From NCBI GenBank assembly GCA_947496555.1, contig CANMDH010000012.1:52580-116579 (forward strand): a stretch of 64,000 bases of DNA, read 5' to 3'. This document shows positions 51,658 through 60,691 of the stretch, one piece after another (position 1 is the stretch's first letter; each line of letters starts with the position of its first letter). The DNA is from an uncultured Aquimarina sp. (lineage in GTDB: Bacteria; Bacteroidota; Bacteroidia; Flavobacteriales; Flavobacteriaceae). The notes under the pieces were generated by a model that was given only the letters and a program-made list of their open reading frames with translations, made no database searches and was not told where the DNA came from. Made by a program: the position numbers and the translations under genes.

Positions 51658-51679
51658 GAACCTAGAAATAGGTCACAAC

Positions 51680-51713
51680 AAAACACTGTTAATCGTATGA
51701 TTTTCAGTGTTTT
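51680..51713. terminator. Hairpin just inside the left end of element B
   Basis: AAAACACTG / CAGTGTTTT with the same central AATCGTATGATT as 43188-43221. Confidence 0.65.
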
Positions 51714-51881
51714 TTGTTTTTACACATTTTTTTTGATGCCAAATGAAACCATTTAAAACCATATAAAAGGTGTGCAATTAGGTGTGCAATGTTTCACTGA
51801 AATTGTGCTAACTTTATGGAGCTTTGAGGCATGATTTGACTTTCGTCCTTACAAATTATTGTTGAACCAAAGTCATTAAGA

Positions 51882-53135
51882 ATGAAATCAAAAAGCACCT
51901 TCACCCTTATTTTCTTCACCAGAAAGTCAAGAAGTAATCCCAAACAATTATCTATCTATGTACGTATTACCGTAGCGGGCAAACGAGCGGAAATCAGTTT
52001 AAAAAGAAATGTCCATGTTGCCCAATGGGACAGTATCAAGACCAAGGGAAAGGGCAATACGGAAAAGATAAGGATTCTGAACGCCTATCTGGACCAAGTA
52101 TATACCAAACTGCTCCAATGTCACAAGGAACTATTAGAGGAAGATAAAATCATATCCTCGGATGCGATAAAAACCAGATATTTAGGAGAAGATGATAACA
52201 GTAAGACCCTACGGGAACTAATAAGCTACCATAATGGCAATATGGTGCGTGTTTTGAAAGCAGGTACCATGAAAAACTATTATACCACGGAAAAGTACCT
52301 GCACCGATTTTTGGACAAAAAAAGAAAAGTAAAGGACATGTACCTGAAACAGGTAAATTATAGATTTATCACAGATTTTGAACATTACCTACGTGATTAC
52401 AAGGATTCCAAGAAACAACTATCTATGGGAAACAATGGGGTAATGAAACATCTGGAACGTTTCAAGAAAATAATAAACCTAGCCATTAAACTGGAATGGA
52501 TGCGTAAAAACCCGTTTGACCGCTTCCAATTAAAATACGATAAATACGATAGGGCATTTTTAACGGAAAGGGAACTGGAACTATTGGAGAACACGGATTT
52601 TAAAAGTGAACGATTACAGCGGATAAAAGATTGCTTTGTTTTTTCTTGTTATACGGGACTATCGTATGTAGATGTAAAGGAGCTTACAGAAGATAATATT
52701 GTCAAGGGCATAGATAACAATAATTGGATATATACCAAACGAGAGAAAACGGATGAGCTCGTCAAAATACCGATTCTACCCAAAGCATGGAGAGTACTCC
52801 AAAAGTACCGTAGCGCTAGAGAAATGGACTTTGTAGCAAATATATTACCCATCAGCTCCAACCAAAAGACCAATAGCTATTTAAAGGAAATTGCAAAATC
52901 CTGTGGTATCCACAAGAAGATTTCTTTTCATGTTGCCAGACATACCTTTGCCACTACGGTGATGCTGTCCAATGGTGTACCCATAGAAACGGTGTCCAAA
53001 CTTCTGGGGCATAGCAAGTTATCTACTACACAGATATATGCCAGAGTGGTCGAGAGCAAGATAAGCGAGGATATAAACAACCTATTGGAACGTTTTAAAG
53101 AAAAGAGAGATAGGAAAACTGTAAGTAATTGTTGA
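51882..53135 (+). CDS. Tyrosine integrase of element B (IntDOT-like)
   Basis: 417 aa. Same family and layout as the integrase of element A: RVTVAGKRAEISLKRNVHV-like N-terminus (here RITVAGKRAEIS), core-binding domain, and a catalytic domain with HVARHTFATT...LLGHSKLSTTQIYARV. The first catalytic Arg is again replaced, by Ser261 (YTGLSYVDV). The upstream GATTTGACTTTCG is shared with the first integrase gene. It should act at the same tRNA-Pro site. Confidence 0.93.
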   Translation: MKSKSTFTLIFFTRKSRSNPKQLSIYVRITVAGKRAEISLKRNVHVAQWDSIKTKGKGNTEKIRILNAYLDQVYTKLLQCHKELLEEDKIISSDAIKTRYLGEDDNSKTLRELISYHNGNMVRVLKAGTMKNYYTTEKYLHRFLDKKRKVKDMYLKQVNYRFITDFEHYLRDYKDSKKQLSMGNNGVMKHLERFKKIINLAIKLEWMRKNPFDRFQLKYDKYDRAFLTERELELLENTDFKSERLQRIKDCFVFSCYTGLSYVDVKELTEDNIVKGIDNNNWIYTKREKTDELVKIPILPKAWRVLQKYRSAREMDFVANILPISSNQKTNSYLKEIAKSCGIHKKISFHVARHTFATTVMLSNGVPIETVSKLLGHSKLSTTQIYARVVESKISEDINNLLERFKEKRDRKTVSNC

Positions 53136-53471
53136 GTAACATCATATGCTCACCGTCAAACCACTAATCCCATAAAACACATAGTTTGTCCCCAGGTATT
53201 TTGCCTTCGTAACATTTCACTTTCTTTTTGGTTCTTATAGGGTTTCTTTTGGAACAAAAGAAAATTATATCCGAACCATTAAAAACTAACGCTCCCAACA
53301 CTTGTGGCTCTGTTCAAGGTTTCAAAACCAAGCAAACTAAAGGAGTAATTGCTGATTGGGCTCTTATCTATGGTAAATTTAGATAGCCAATATAATGGCT
53401 CATTAAAATCAGATATTGCCAACTTTAGGCAATATCTGATTTGTTGTCGTACTTAATTTATTTACTTATAA
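53136..53471. other. Gap with a 15-bp perfect hairpin
   Basis: No gene. AAATCAGATATTGCC / GGCAATATCTGATTT (53406-53442) with a 7-nt loop lies just before the next gene and is likely a terminator or attenuator. Confidence 0.6.
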
Positions 53472-55343
53472 GTGTATTTATTAAAACCATTTCCGGCATT
53501 GTTTATCGTAAGTTTCATCTTATCATCTGCCAACATCTGTCTTTCCCAAACCATAAATGTTCAAGGCAGGATAGTTGATGAAGAAAACAATCCACTACCT
53601 TTAGTCCATTTGCGCTTTGAAGGCAGCCGTATTGGAACCGTCACCAATGACAATGGGGAGTTTAAAATAGTATGTGCTTCAGAGACTATTGGAAAGCGGC
53701 TTATAATTTCTACAATGGGCTATGCGACAAAAAAATTGATTGTGTCCGAAGGATTTAACAAAATCATTCTAGCTGAAGATATAACACAATTACAGGCAGT
53801 AACACTTTTTTCAAGTGATCATGGACGTGAGCTTGTTGAAAGTGCCATTCGTGCCATTCCCAATAATTATTCAAGAGACAAAGAACGGCATCGGGGTTTT
53901 TTTAGGGAAATCACAAGTTGGGACCAAGATCCGGAGAAACCTATCTATATAGCAGAAGGGATACTTGAATCTATTAAAAAACCCTATTATAAAAAACAAC
54001 ACTCTGGAGATGTGAAACTTATCGAATTGCGTAAATATGAAGGAAACCAGTTAGACTCTCTAAATTTTAATATTTACGCAGGAACGCATCATTTGCATAG
54101 ATTCGATGTGGTTCAGCGTAGGGAAGGTGTTTTGAGTAATCCTGCCGGCTATACGTACAAGATCAAAGATACTTTACAGCAACATGGCAAAGAGGTTTAT
54201 CAAGTATATTTTAAGAAAAAGGGCAGATTATCCGGTAACCTATTTATCATAGATTCCACATTTGCCATTGTAAAGGCAGAATACAACTACCATTCATTTT
54301 TTGGAATACTAGATCACAATCGTCAATTCCTAGACTTTACCACAACCTACGAACTTGGCGATGACCAATTGTGGCGTTTTAAAAGTTCCCATTACCAGAC
54401 AGCTTTTAAAGCTTTTAAAAGAAGGGATAAACAACTTAATTTAACGAGTACGTACATTACTACTTCTATAGAGACCGATAGTACCGATATACCTTATCTG
54501 GAAAGGATACAGTTTAAAGACGTTTTTTTGCATGAACAAAAAGAGTACCATCCCGACTTTTGGGACAATTATACCATTATCCAGCCAAATAAAAACTATG
54601 AGCAACTTTTTAAATCTGTGGATAATTCAAAAGGAAAAGAAACACAAAAAAGTCGTCCTAATAAGCTTTTTGAAATCCTTCAACGTTTGTCATTGGAAGT
54701 TGACTTTACTTATTCACCTATTGAAAGCAAGCCTTATAATATAAATTTTGCCAATCAAGGCCTAACCGTTCAGCAATCATCAATGGCTAACTCAGTAAAA
54801 AGCACTTTAAGTTTAACCTCTACATTTCTATATGAATTGAGCGATAATTTTCACATTGGATATGCCAATGAGAGTAAAATATTTAGAACAGGTATTACCT
54901 CACACGATTTATTGCTTTCAAAGACCTTTAATCTAAATCCAAATGGCAGACCCATAACAATTGCTCCCAGGGTAAAACTGGGGTATCAACAATTTGACTG
55001 GTATATAGGTACATTTAATGCTTCTTCTGATTTTAGTCTCAATGGAAGATCTTTTGACAGTGATAGAAATGCTGTTTTTCTTTCTCAAAGAGGGTTTAGG
55101 GTGCAACCAAATCTAAAGTTCAGTATTGAAAAGAGCCATAAGTTCCATTATTTTATAGCCGCTGGCTATAATGTTCAGTTCAACTCAAAAACAGGGCTTT
55201 TGATTAAGGAAAGAGACGGCTTTTTTCTTTTTAGGAAAAAGGCATTTATTGAACATGGCGATGAAAACCTTTCCATAGAACCAGTGGATAATTTGCTAAA
55301 GAACACTATTAGCATAAGCGCAGGAATTGCTTTTCATTTTTAA
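53472..55343 (+). CDS. Outer-membrane protein with carboxypeptidase-regulatory-like domain (DUF5686-type)
   Basis: 623 aa from a GTG that directly follows an in-frame TAA, so no longer start exists. Signal peptide about 1-25 (ending CLSQ). A CarboxypepD_reg-like beta-sandwich follows (INVQGRIVDEENNPLPLVHL, GTVTNDNGEFKI), then a long beta-rich region with HRGFFREIT and a C-terminal aromatic GIAFHF, typical of an outer-membrane barrel. This is the layout of DUF5686-type proteins in Bacteroidetes. The role is unknown. As cargo of element B it could modify the cell surface. Confidence 0.72.
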   Translation: MYLLKPFPALFIVSFILSSANICLSQTINVQGRIVDEENNPLPLVHLRFEGSRIGTVTNDNGEFKIVCASETIGKRLIISTMGYATKKLIVSEGFNKIILAEDITQLQAVTLFSSDHGRELVESAIRAIPNNYSRDKERHRGFFREITSWDQDPEKPIYIAEGILESIKKPYYKKQHSGDVKLIELRKYEGNQLDSLNFNIYAGTHHLHRFDVVQRREGVLSNPAGYTYKIKDTLQQHGKEVYQVYFKKKGRLSGNLFIIDSTFAIVKAEYNYHSFFGILDHNRQFLDFTTTYELGDDQLWRFKSSHYQTAFKAFKRRDKQLNLTSTYITTSIETDSTDIPYLERIQFKDVFLHEQKEYHPDFWDNYTIIQPNKNYEQLFKSVDNSKGKETQKSRPNKLFEILQRLSLEVDFTYSPIESKPYNINFANQGLTVQQSSMANSVKSTLSLTSTFLYELSDNFHIGYANESKIFRTGITSHDLLLSKTFNLNPNGRPITIAPRVKLGYQQFDWYIGTFNASSDFSLNGRSFDSDRNAVFLSQRGFRVQPNLKFSIEKSHKFHYFIAAGYNVQFNSKTGLLIKERDGFFLFRKKAFIEHGDENLSIEPVDNLLKNTISISAGIAFHF

Positions 55344-55463
55344 TCTTTCGATTATAGTTGGTCACTTCTATATATAGAAATCTGATATGAATAAATTAAA
55401 CTAATAAGCACCATAATAGCACTTTATCATACTTAAGAAATTGTTTTTAGGTTTCTCTGGCAT

Positions 55464-55513
55464 TATTGAAATAGAACAACTCTTCCCGTCGTCGAGTTGT
55501 TTCCAGTTCAACA
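55464..55513. repeat. Nested hairpin repeat, copy 2
   Basis: About 50 bp nearly identical to 44609-44658 (inner AACAACTC / GAGTTGTT conserved). The upstream CTTAAGAAAT..TTTTTAGGTTTC.CTGG also recurs near 60371-60400. Confidence 0.65.
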
Positions 55514-55592
55514 GGCATTTCATCATCATTGTATTTTTTAATTTTTAAATCTTTACCTCAAAATCTGGTGTTTTGATTTTTAGTTTTTTCAA

Positions 55593-55834
55593 GAATCATT
55601 TTTTTTTGGTATCAAAACAGACCATTTGAGAACAAATACCGTTTTTGTTTTAATCATTTATGGACTAAATTTATAGAGCTTTATACAGCATTTTTTTAAG
55701 TACGGTCAACCCCTTTTTTGATTTGACTTTCCAGATAGACCGTACACATCAATATATAAGATAGGACGGAATGTAAATTCCAAAAAAAAGCATCTGACTT
55801 TTTAGTCAGGTGGCTCGGAATTTTGACCATCGGG
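55593..55834. repeat. Mobilization-region repeat R2 (partial)
   Basis: Matches the first part of R1 up to the phrase GGCTCGGAATTTTGACCA..GGGAAAAA, including the oriT-like inverted repeat (55700-55707 / 55738-55745), then stops abruptly at an integrase remnant. Confidence 0.75.
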
Positions 55835-56220
55835 AAAAAACGGACGAGCTTGTAAAAGTCCCCATCCTACCCAAAGCATAGATGATATTGGAAAAATACA
55901 GAGCTCTTCAAAACGAGAGATTAACAATTGGTTTGCTGCCGATAAGCTCCAACCAAAAGACCAACAGCTATTTAAAGGAAATAGCCAAATCCTGTGGTAT
56001 CCATAAGAAGATCTCCTTCCATGTTGCCAGACATACTTTTGCCACAACGGTAATGCTCTCCAATGGCGTCCCCATTGAAACGGTATCCAAACTCTTGGGG
56101 CATACCAAACTGTCCACTACCCAGATATATGCAAGGGTGGTCGAGAGCAAGATAAGCGAGGATATCAACAACTTATTGGAACGATTTAAAGAAAAGAGAA
56201 GCAGTAAAACGGTGGTATAG
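55834..56220 (+). pseudogene. 3' remnant of an integrase gene, joined to R2
   Basis: From REKTDELVKVPILPKA onward it reads as the last 129 codons of the element-B integrase, with one internal TAG (55879-55881) where the intact gene has Trp. The catalytic C-terminus HVARHTFATT...TTQIYARV is kept, but the N-terminal two thirds are missing. An ATG after the TAG opens 112 codons, unlikely to be functional. Confidence 0.85.
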
Positions 56221-56609
56221 TACCTTGTCCCACAAAAAAACGACGGGAATCGTTGTTCCCAATCCCCACTACTACTATAAAACTTAAGCGTAAATAAAAA
56301 AACTTTATTCTTATAAAACCAATCGTCGATCTGGCCCCACGCCGTTGCGCATACTTTTTGTTGGTAAGCCTTTGTTGCCAGCAAATATGGGCTTTTATTA
56401 CTACAAGACGGAACGATAAAAAGTGTCTATAGCGATTAAAGCCGGGACGAACAAACCACCAAAGGGGATTACTGGATTTCTATTATCCCCAAAATACCCT
56501 ATAACATCCCATTATTAAAGAGGTTGGGCACTAATTGTTGGATATTATCAGTGTATAGTTTTTTTTGTTATTAATTAATATTTAAAAGCTATAACTAAAT
56601 CTTTATAAA
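56221..56609. other. Gap without a supported gene
   Basis: 389 bp after the integrase remnant; no coherent reading frame. The 138-residue minus-strand frame across the remnant is a shadow. The last 60 bases are very A/T-rich and may carry the promoter of the leucine-rich-repeat gene. Confidence 0.4.
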
Positions 56610-59600
56610 ATGAAAAAGCAATTACAATTAATACTATCCGCCATTTTTATGGTATTGACGAGCCTTACCACGTATAGCCAAAGTGTGGGAGACCAATTTG
56701 ATGTTGATGACATCACATACGAAATTACTGCTACCTCTCCAGACAAAGTAGAGATCGTGGGCTATACGGGTACAGCAAAAGAGGTGACCATCCTCAGCAC
56801 CGTAAACCATGGATCTAACAACTTTGAGGTTACCAGTATTGGGAATAGTGCTTTTGCAGACAGATCCTTGACCAGCGTTGTGATACCCGATGGTGTAACA
56901 AGTATCGGGCAAGACGCTTTTTGGAAAAACGAATTAACCAGTGTTGTTATACCCAACAGTGTAACCACTATTGGGCAGCGGGCTTTTGGCACCAACCAAT
57001 TGAGCAGTGTTACCTTACCGAACAATATCACCAGTATAGGGAAATGGGTCTTTCATAATAACAAATTAACCAGTGTTGATATACCCGACAGTGTGACCAC
57101 TATTGGGCAAGGCGCTTTTTGGCAAAACCAATTAACCAGTGTTGCTATACCCAACAGTGTAACCACTATTGGGCAAGACGCTTTTTGGAAAAACGAATTA
57201 ACCAGTGTTGTTATACCCAACAGTGTAACCACTCTTGGGCGGCGGGCTTTTGGTACCAACAAATTGGACAATATTACCTTATCGGAAAATCTCACCAAAA
57301 TTGAGCAGTGGGCCTTTTCCCAGAACGATATTAAAGAGTTGACCATACCAGCCAATGTGGATAGTATTAAGTACCAGGCCTTTTATAGCAACGAAAATCT
57401 TACCCTGATAAGGGTCAAACGTAATCCACCAGTAAAATTTGATCCAACTGCCTTTCAATCAAAAGATGCTCACCTAAATAAGGTTATCAAAAAAGAGCTT
57501 GTGGTGCCCTTTGGTCTTATAGAAGCTTATAGAAATGCAGGATGGACGAAGGAATTTGGGTTCGAGTTCGTCACCTCCGGAATGACTGTCGTTGATGATG
57601 TTAGATACGCAGTTACTACCTCTTCAGGCGAAGCCACGCTGATTGGCCTTCTTCCTGGCACAATACATAATTTGGTCATTCCCGAAACGGTGGATATTGT
57701 CGGGTACTCCGACCCGGTCCCGGTGACCGCTATAGGCGATGAAGCTCTTCGAAGTAGGCAGAATCTGGTAACTGTCGTCATACCGAGTAGTATGAAAAGT
57801 ATTGGATTCCAGGCCTTTCGTAGGTCATTTAGACTTAACCTGGTGATAATGTTGGGCAACAATCCGCCGACGCTCGATGCAGATGCCTTTGATTATCCCC
57901 ACCGTAACGATATAGAAGTGATAGTGCCCCTGGACAAGGAGCAAGATTATAAAAATGCAGGGTGGACAAATTTCAAGCTTGTCTCTTCGGTCTTAGGACG
58001 GATCCATAATAATGAAGGCTTCATATGGGAATTCACATCGCTATCTCCCGATGAAGTAGCCCTCGATGGCACGGCATTTGTCGGAGGTCACATAGAAATT
58101 CCCTCAGAAATCCAATACCACCGCAAAGACAAGATGTATTCCGTCACGTCTATTAAGAAGGACGTTTTTAAGGGTCGGAATATATCCAGCGTTAAAATAC
58201 CCGATGCTGTACGACGGATCGGAGAAAGTGCTTTTGAAACCAATTCCTTGACCAATGTAACTATTCCCGATGGTGTGCACCATATTGGGAGAAATGCTTT
58301 TAAGAACAACGCTTTGACCAGTGTTGAGATACCCGATGCTGTGACACGGATCGAGAAAGGTGTTTTTGAAGGCAATGCATTGACCAATGTAACTATTCCC
58401 AATGGTGTGCAAAGTATTGGAGTAAATGCTTTCAGGGACAATGCCTTGACCAGTGTTGGAATACCCATTGGTGTACAAAAAATCGAGGAAAGTGCTTTTG
58501 AATTCAATGACTTAGCCAATGTAACTATTCCCTATGGTGTGCAAAGCATTGGGAAAGATGCTTTTTGGCAAAACCAATTGACCAGCGTTGAGATTCCAGA
58601 AACCGTGACCAGTCTCGGGCAACGGGCATTTGGACATAACAACTTGACCGAGGTGACCATACCGAATGGTATCACCAGGATTGAGCAGTGGGCCTTTGCC
58701 CGGAACGATTTAAAAGAGGTGATCATACCGGCCAATGTGAAATATATTGGGTTCCAGGCCTTTTTTGCCAACGATTTAAAAGAGGTGACTATATCGGACA
58801 ATGTGAACCGTATAGATTTGTATGCTTTTTTGGACAACCCCAACCTTAACTTGGTAACAGTGGAGGCCAATGATCCCCCAAACCTTCATAAGGATGCCTT
58901 TTCCAATGCATACCGTGACCAAATAGACCTTGTGGTGCCCATTGGCAAGAAACAGGAGTATTTAGATAATGGATGGGACGGGTTCAGATCCATCAGCTTC
59001 GGAATCTTTACCGTTAATGGCATCAGATACGGAATTACCTCTTCTACCGACGTAATGGTGGTGGACTATACCGGTACGGCCACAGCCGTGAGCATCCCTG
59101 AAACGTTGAATCATGGTCCGACCGTCTACACGGTGACCGCTATCGGGGAAGATGCTTTTCAAAACAAGGAACTGACCGATGTTGAGATTCCATCCAGTGT
59201 CACCAGCATCGGGGAACGGGCTTTTAGTGAGAACCAATTGACAGAGGTAACCATACCGGTCAGTGTGGAAAGCATAGGGCCCCAGGCTTTTAATAACAAC
59301 CCGGGTCTTGGCTTGGTGACGGTAGAGGCCAATAACCCACCGGCGCTCGATGCAACTGCCTTTGCCAATGCAAACCGACACCAAATAGACCTTGTGGTGC
59401 CCACAGATAGGATACAAGCGTATAAAGATAATGGGTGGGGCGGCTTCAGATCCATATTAGATGGCAGCGCCCCTCCCCGACCAACCATTGATGCGCCACA
59501 AAGTGTAGATGCTCTTGAGCCCTTTACAATAAACATTACATTCGATCGCGATGTTACGGATTTTACGGTGGACGATATTCAAATTACCAATGCCTCGGTA

Positions 59601-60308
59601 AGTGTTCTTACGGGCAGCGGATCGACATATACGGCTACCATGGCAGCTACATCGCTCTGTGATGGCAATATTATCATCGATATACCGGCCAATGTAGCCA
59701 TAGGAGCAAACAGTTTGCCCAATTTGCCGGCAAGCGCAAGGGTGGCCATGGAAGTGGATTCAAACGGCTTTGTGGCTATTGCCCGGGACATTAACGTACA
59801 GTTGGATGCCAACGGAAGAACCACCATCTCGCCAGGGGATATCGACAACGGCTCCTATGGCTGTGATAGCACACCAGAATTGAGCCTGGACATAGACACC
59901 TTTGATTGTAGCAATGTGGGTACCCCGGTGATGGTCACCCTTACCGCTTCCCAAGGCGACCGGACCTCTACGGCCACGGCCATGGTGACTGTGTTCGGCA
60001 ATTGTGGGCCCGGCTCGCCCGCTACCGACTCACCTCTTGTGAATTTTAATAGAGGGATTTCCCCAAATGGTGATGGTATTGGCGATACCTTGGTGATCGA
60101 GGACCTTGAAAAATATAAGAACAACGTAGTAAAAGTATATAACCTGAACCAGCGCTTGCTGTTCAGCGCCCATTATGGGGAACCCAGCGATGCTTGGGAC
60201 GGTACCCATAAAGGTAGTCTGGTACCCGTTGGCACCTATGTATGTGTGATAGACTACAACGAACCGAAGCTGCGCCGCGAAACAAAAATGATATATGTTA
60301 ATTATTGA
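56610..60308 (+). CDS. BspA-like leucine-rich-repeat surface protein with T9SS type B C-terminus
   Basis: 1232 aa. Signal peptide 1-23. Three blocks of about 23-residue LRR_5/BspA repeats (about 70-275, 530-765, 840-900; consensus LTSVVIPNSVTTIGQDAF), separated by IDLVVP-type capping segments. An Ig-like domain (about 955-1060, ITFDRDVTDFTVDDIQI) and a second beta domain with Cys pairs lead to a gliding-motility-associated C-terminal (CHU_C, type B T9SS) signal from about 1142 (GISPNGDGIGDTLVI ... VPVGTYVCVIDY). Base composition is visibly richer in G+C than its neighbours, suggesting transfer. A surface adhesin is likely. Confidence 0.88.
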   Translation: MKKQLQLILSAIFMVLTSLTTYSQSVGDQFDVDDITYEITATSPDKVEIVGYTGTAKEVTILSTVNHGSNNFEVTSIGNSAFADRSLTSVVIPDGVTSIGQDAFWKNELTSVVIPNSVTTIGQRAFGTNQLSSVTLPNNITSIGKWVFHNNKLTSVDIPDSVTTIGQGAFWQNQLTSVAIPNSVTTIGQDAFWKNELTSVVIPNSVTTLGRRAFGTNKLDNITLSENLTKIEQWAFSQNDIKELTIPANVDSIKYQAFYSNENLTLIRVKRNPPVKFDPTAFQSKDAHLNKVIKKELVVPFGLIEAYRNAGWTKEFGFEFVTSGMTVVDDVRYAVTTSSGEATLIGLLPGTIHNLVIPETVDIVGYSDPVPVTAIGDEALRSRQNLVTVVIPSSMKSIGFQAFRRSFRLNLVIMLGNNPPTLDADAFDYPHRNDIEVIVPLDKEQDYKNAGWTNFKLVSSVLGRIHNNEGFIWEFTSLSPDEVALDGTAFVGGHIEIPSEIQYHRKDKMYSVTSIKKDVFKGRNISSVKIPDAVRRIGESAFETNSLTNVTIPDGVHHIGRNAFKNNALTSVEIPDAVTRIEKGVFEGNALTNVTIPNGVQSIGVNAFRDNALTSVGIPIGVQKIEESAFEFNDLANVTIPYGVQSIGKDAFWQNQLTSVEIPETVTSLGQRAFGHNNLTEVTIPNGITRIEQWAFARNDLKEVIIPANVKYIGFQAFFANDLKEVTISDNVNRIDLYAFLDNPNLNLVTVEANDPPNLHKDAFSNAYRDQIDLVVPIGKKQEYLDNGWDGFRSISFGIFTVNGIRYGITSSTDVMVVDYTGTATAVSIPETLNHGPTVYTVTAIGEDAFQNKELTDVEIPSSVTSIGERAFSENQLTEVTIPVSVESIGPQAFNNNPGLGLVTVEANNPPALDATAFANANRHQIDLVVPTDRIQAYKDNGWGGFRSILDGSAPPRPTIDAPQSVDALEPFTINITFDRDVTDFTVDDIQITNASVSVLTGSGSTYTATMAATSLCDGNIIIDIPANVAIGANSLPNLPASARVAMEVDSNGFVAIARDINVQLDANGRTTISPGDIDNGSYGCDSTPELSLDIDTFDCSNVGTPVMVTLTASQGDRTSTATAMVTVFGNCGPGSPATDSPLVNFNRGISPNGDGIGDTLVIEDLEKYKNNVVKVYNLNQRLLFSAHYGEPSDAWDGTHKGSLVPVGTYVCVIDYNEPKLRRETKMIYVNY

Positions 60309-60371
60309 TCTTTTCCCTGGGAACCAAAGGTCATATAAAAAAAACGACCCCTTGTATGTGATTTATTATAC

Positions 60372-60603
60372 TTAAGAAATAGCTTTTAGGTTTCCCTGGT
60401 ATATTGTTGAACTCTGTGCTTTCGGATTCAATTTTACATCTATTGAATCCCCTATTGCGGGTTCTCGAATGCTAAAACGTATCGTGTTGTTAGCTTGGTT
60501 CACATAAACAAAGCCAAGGTCTCTTATCTATTTGGTCATTATTGCCACATGAGGTAAATAAGAGACCTGCTATCATACTAATTCCAATGATTAAAAAACG
60601 CAT
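60372..60603 (-). pseudogene. Frameshifted small lipoprotein
   Basis: The first frame starts at the ATG 60603 (MRFLIIGISMIAGLLFTSC lipobox, then GNNDQIDK) and stops after 37 codons at TAA 60492-60490. The next frame continues with RDLGFVYVNQANNTIRFS and IREPAIGDSIDVKLN to a TAA at 60374-60372. Joining them with one base shift near 60530 gives an about 77-residue lipoprotein. It lies 88 bp downstream of the secreted-protein gene and ends in a segment shared with the 55.4 kb repeat. It could be a real mutation or a sequencing error. Confidence 0.55.
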
Positions 60604-60691
60604 CCAAATGTTTTTTGTTCCATTGTCGTATTTTCTTTTAACATTATCTGCCCGTCATTACAGATGACCTTTAACTTCTACTTTGGCTGTA

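Noticed and set aside
53472-55343. Calling this protein a TonB/SusC receptor
   Set aside because: It has the carboxypeptidase-like domain and barrel end but no plug domain or TonB box.
55968-56384. 138-residue minus-strand frame
   Set aside because: It is antisense to the integrase remnant and resembles no protein.
56867-57294. Regular 69-bp repeats that could be taken for a CRISPR array
   Set aside because: The repeats encode the 23-residue leucine-rich units in frame, with no unique spacers of constant length; long minus-strand frames here are shadows of them.
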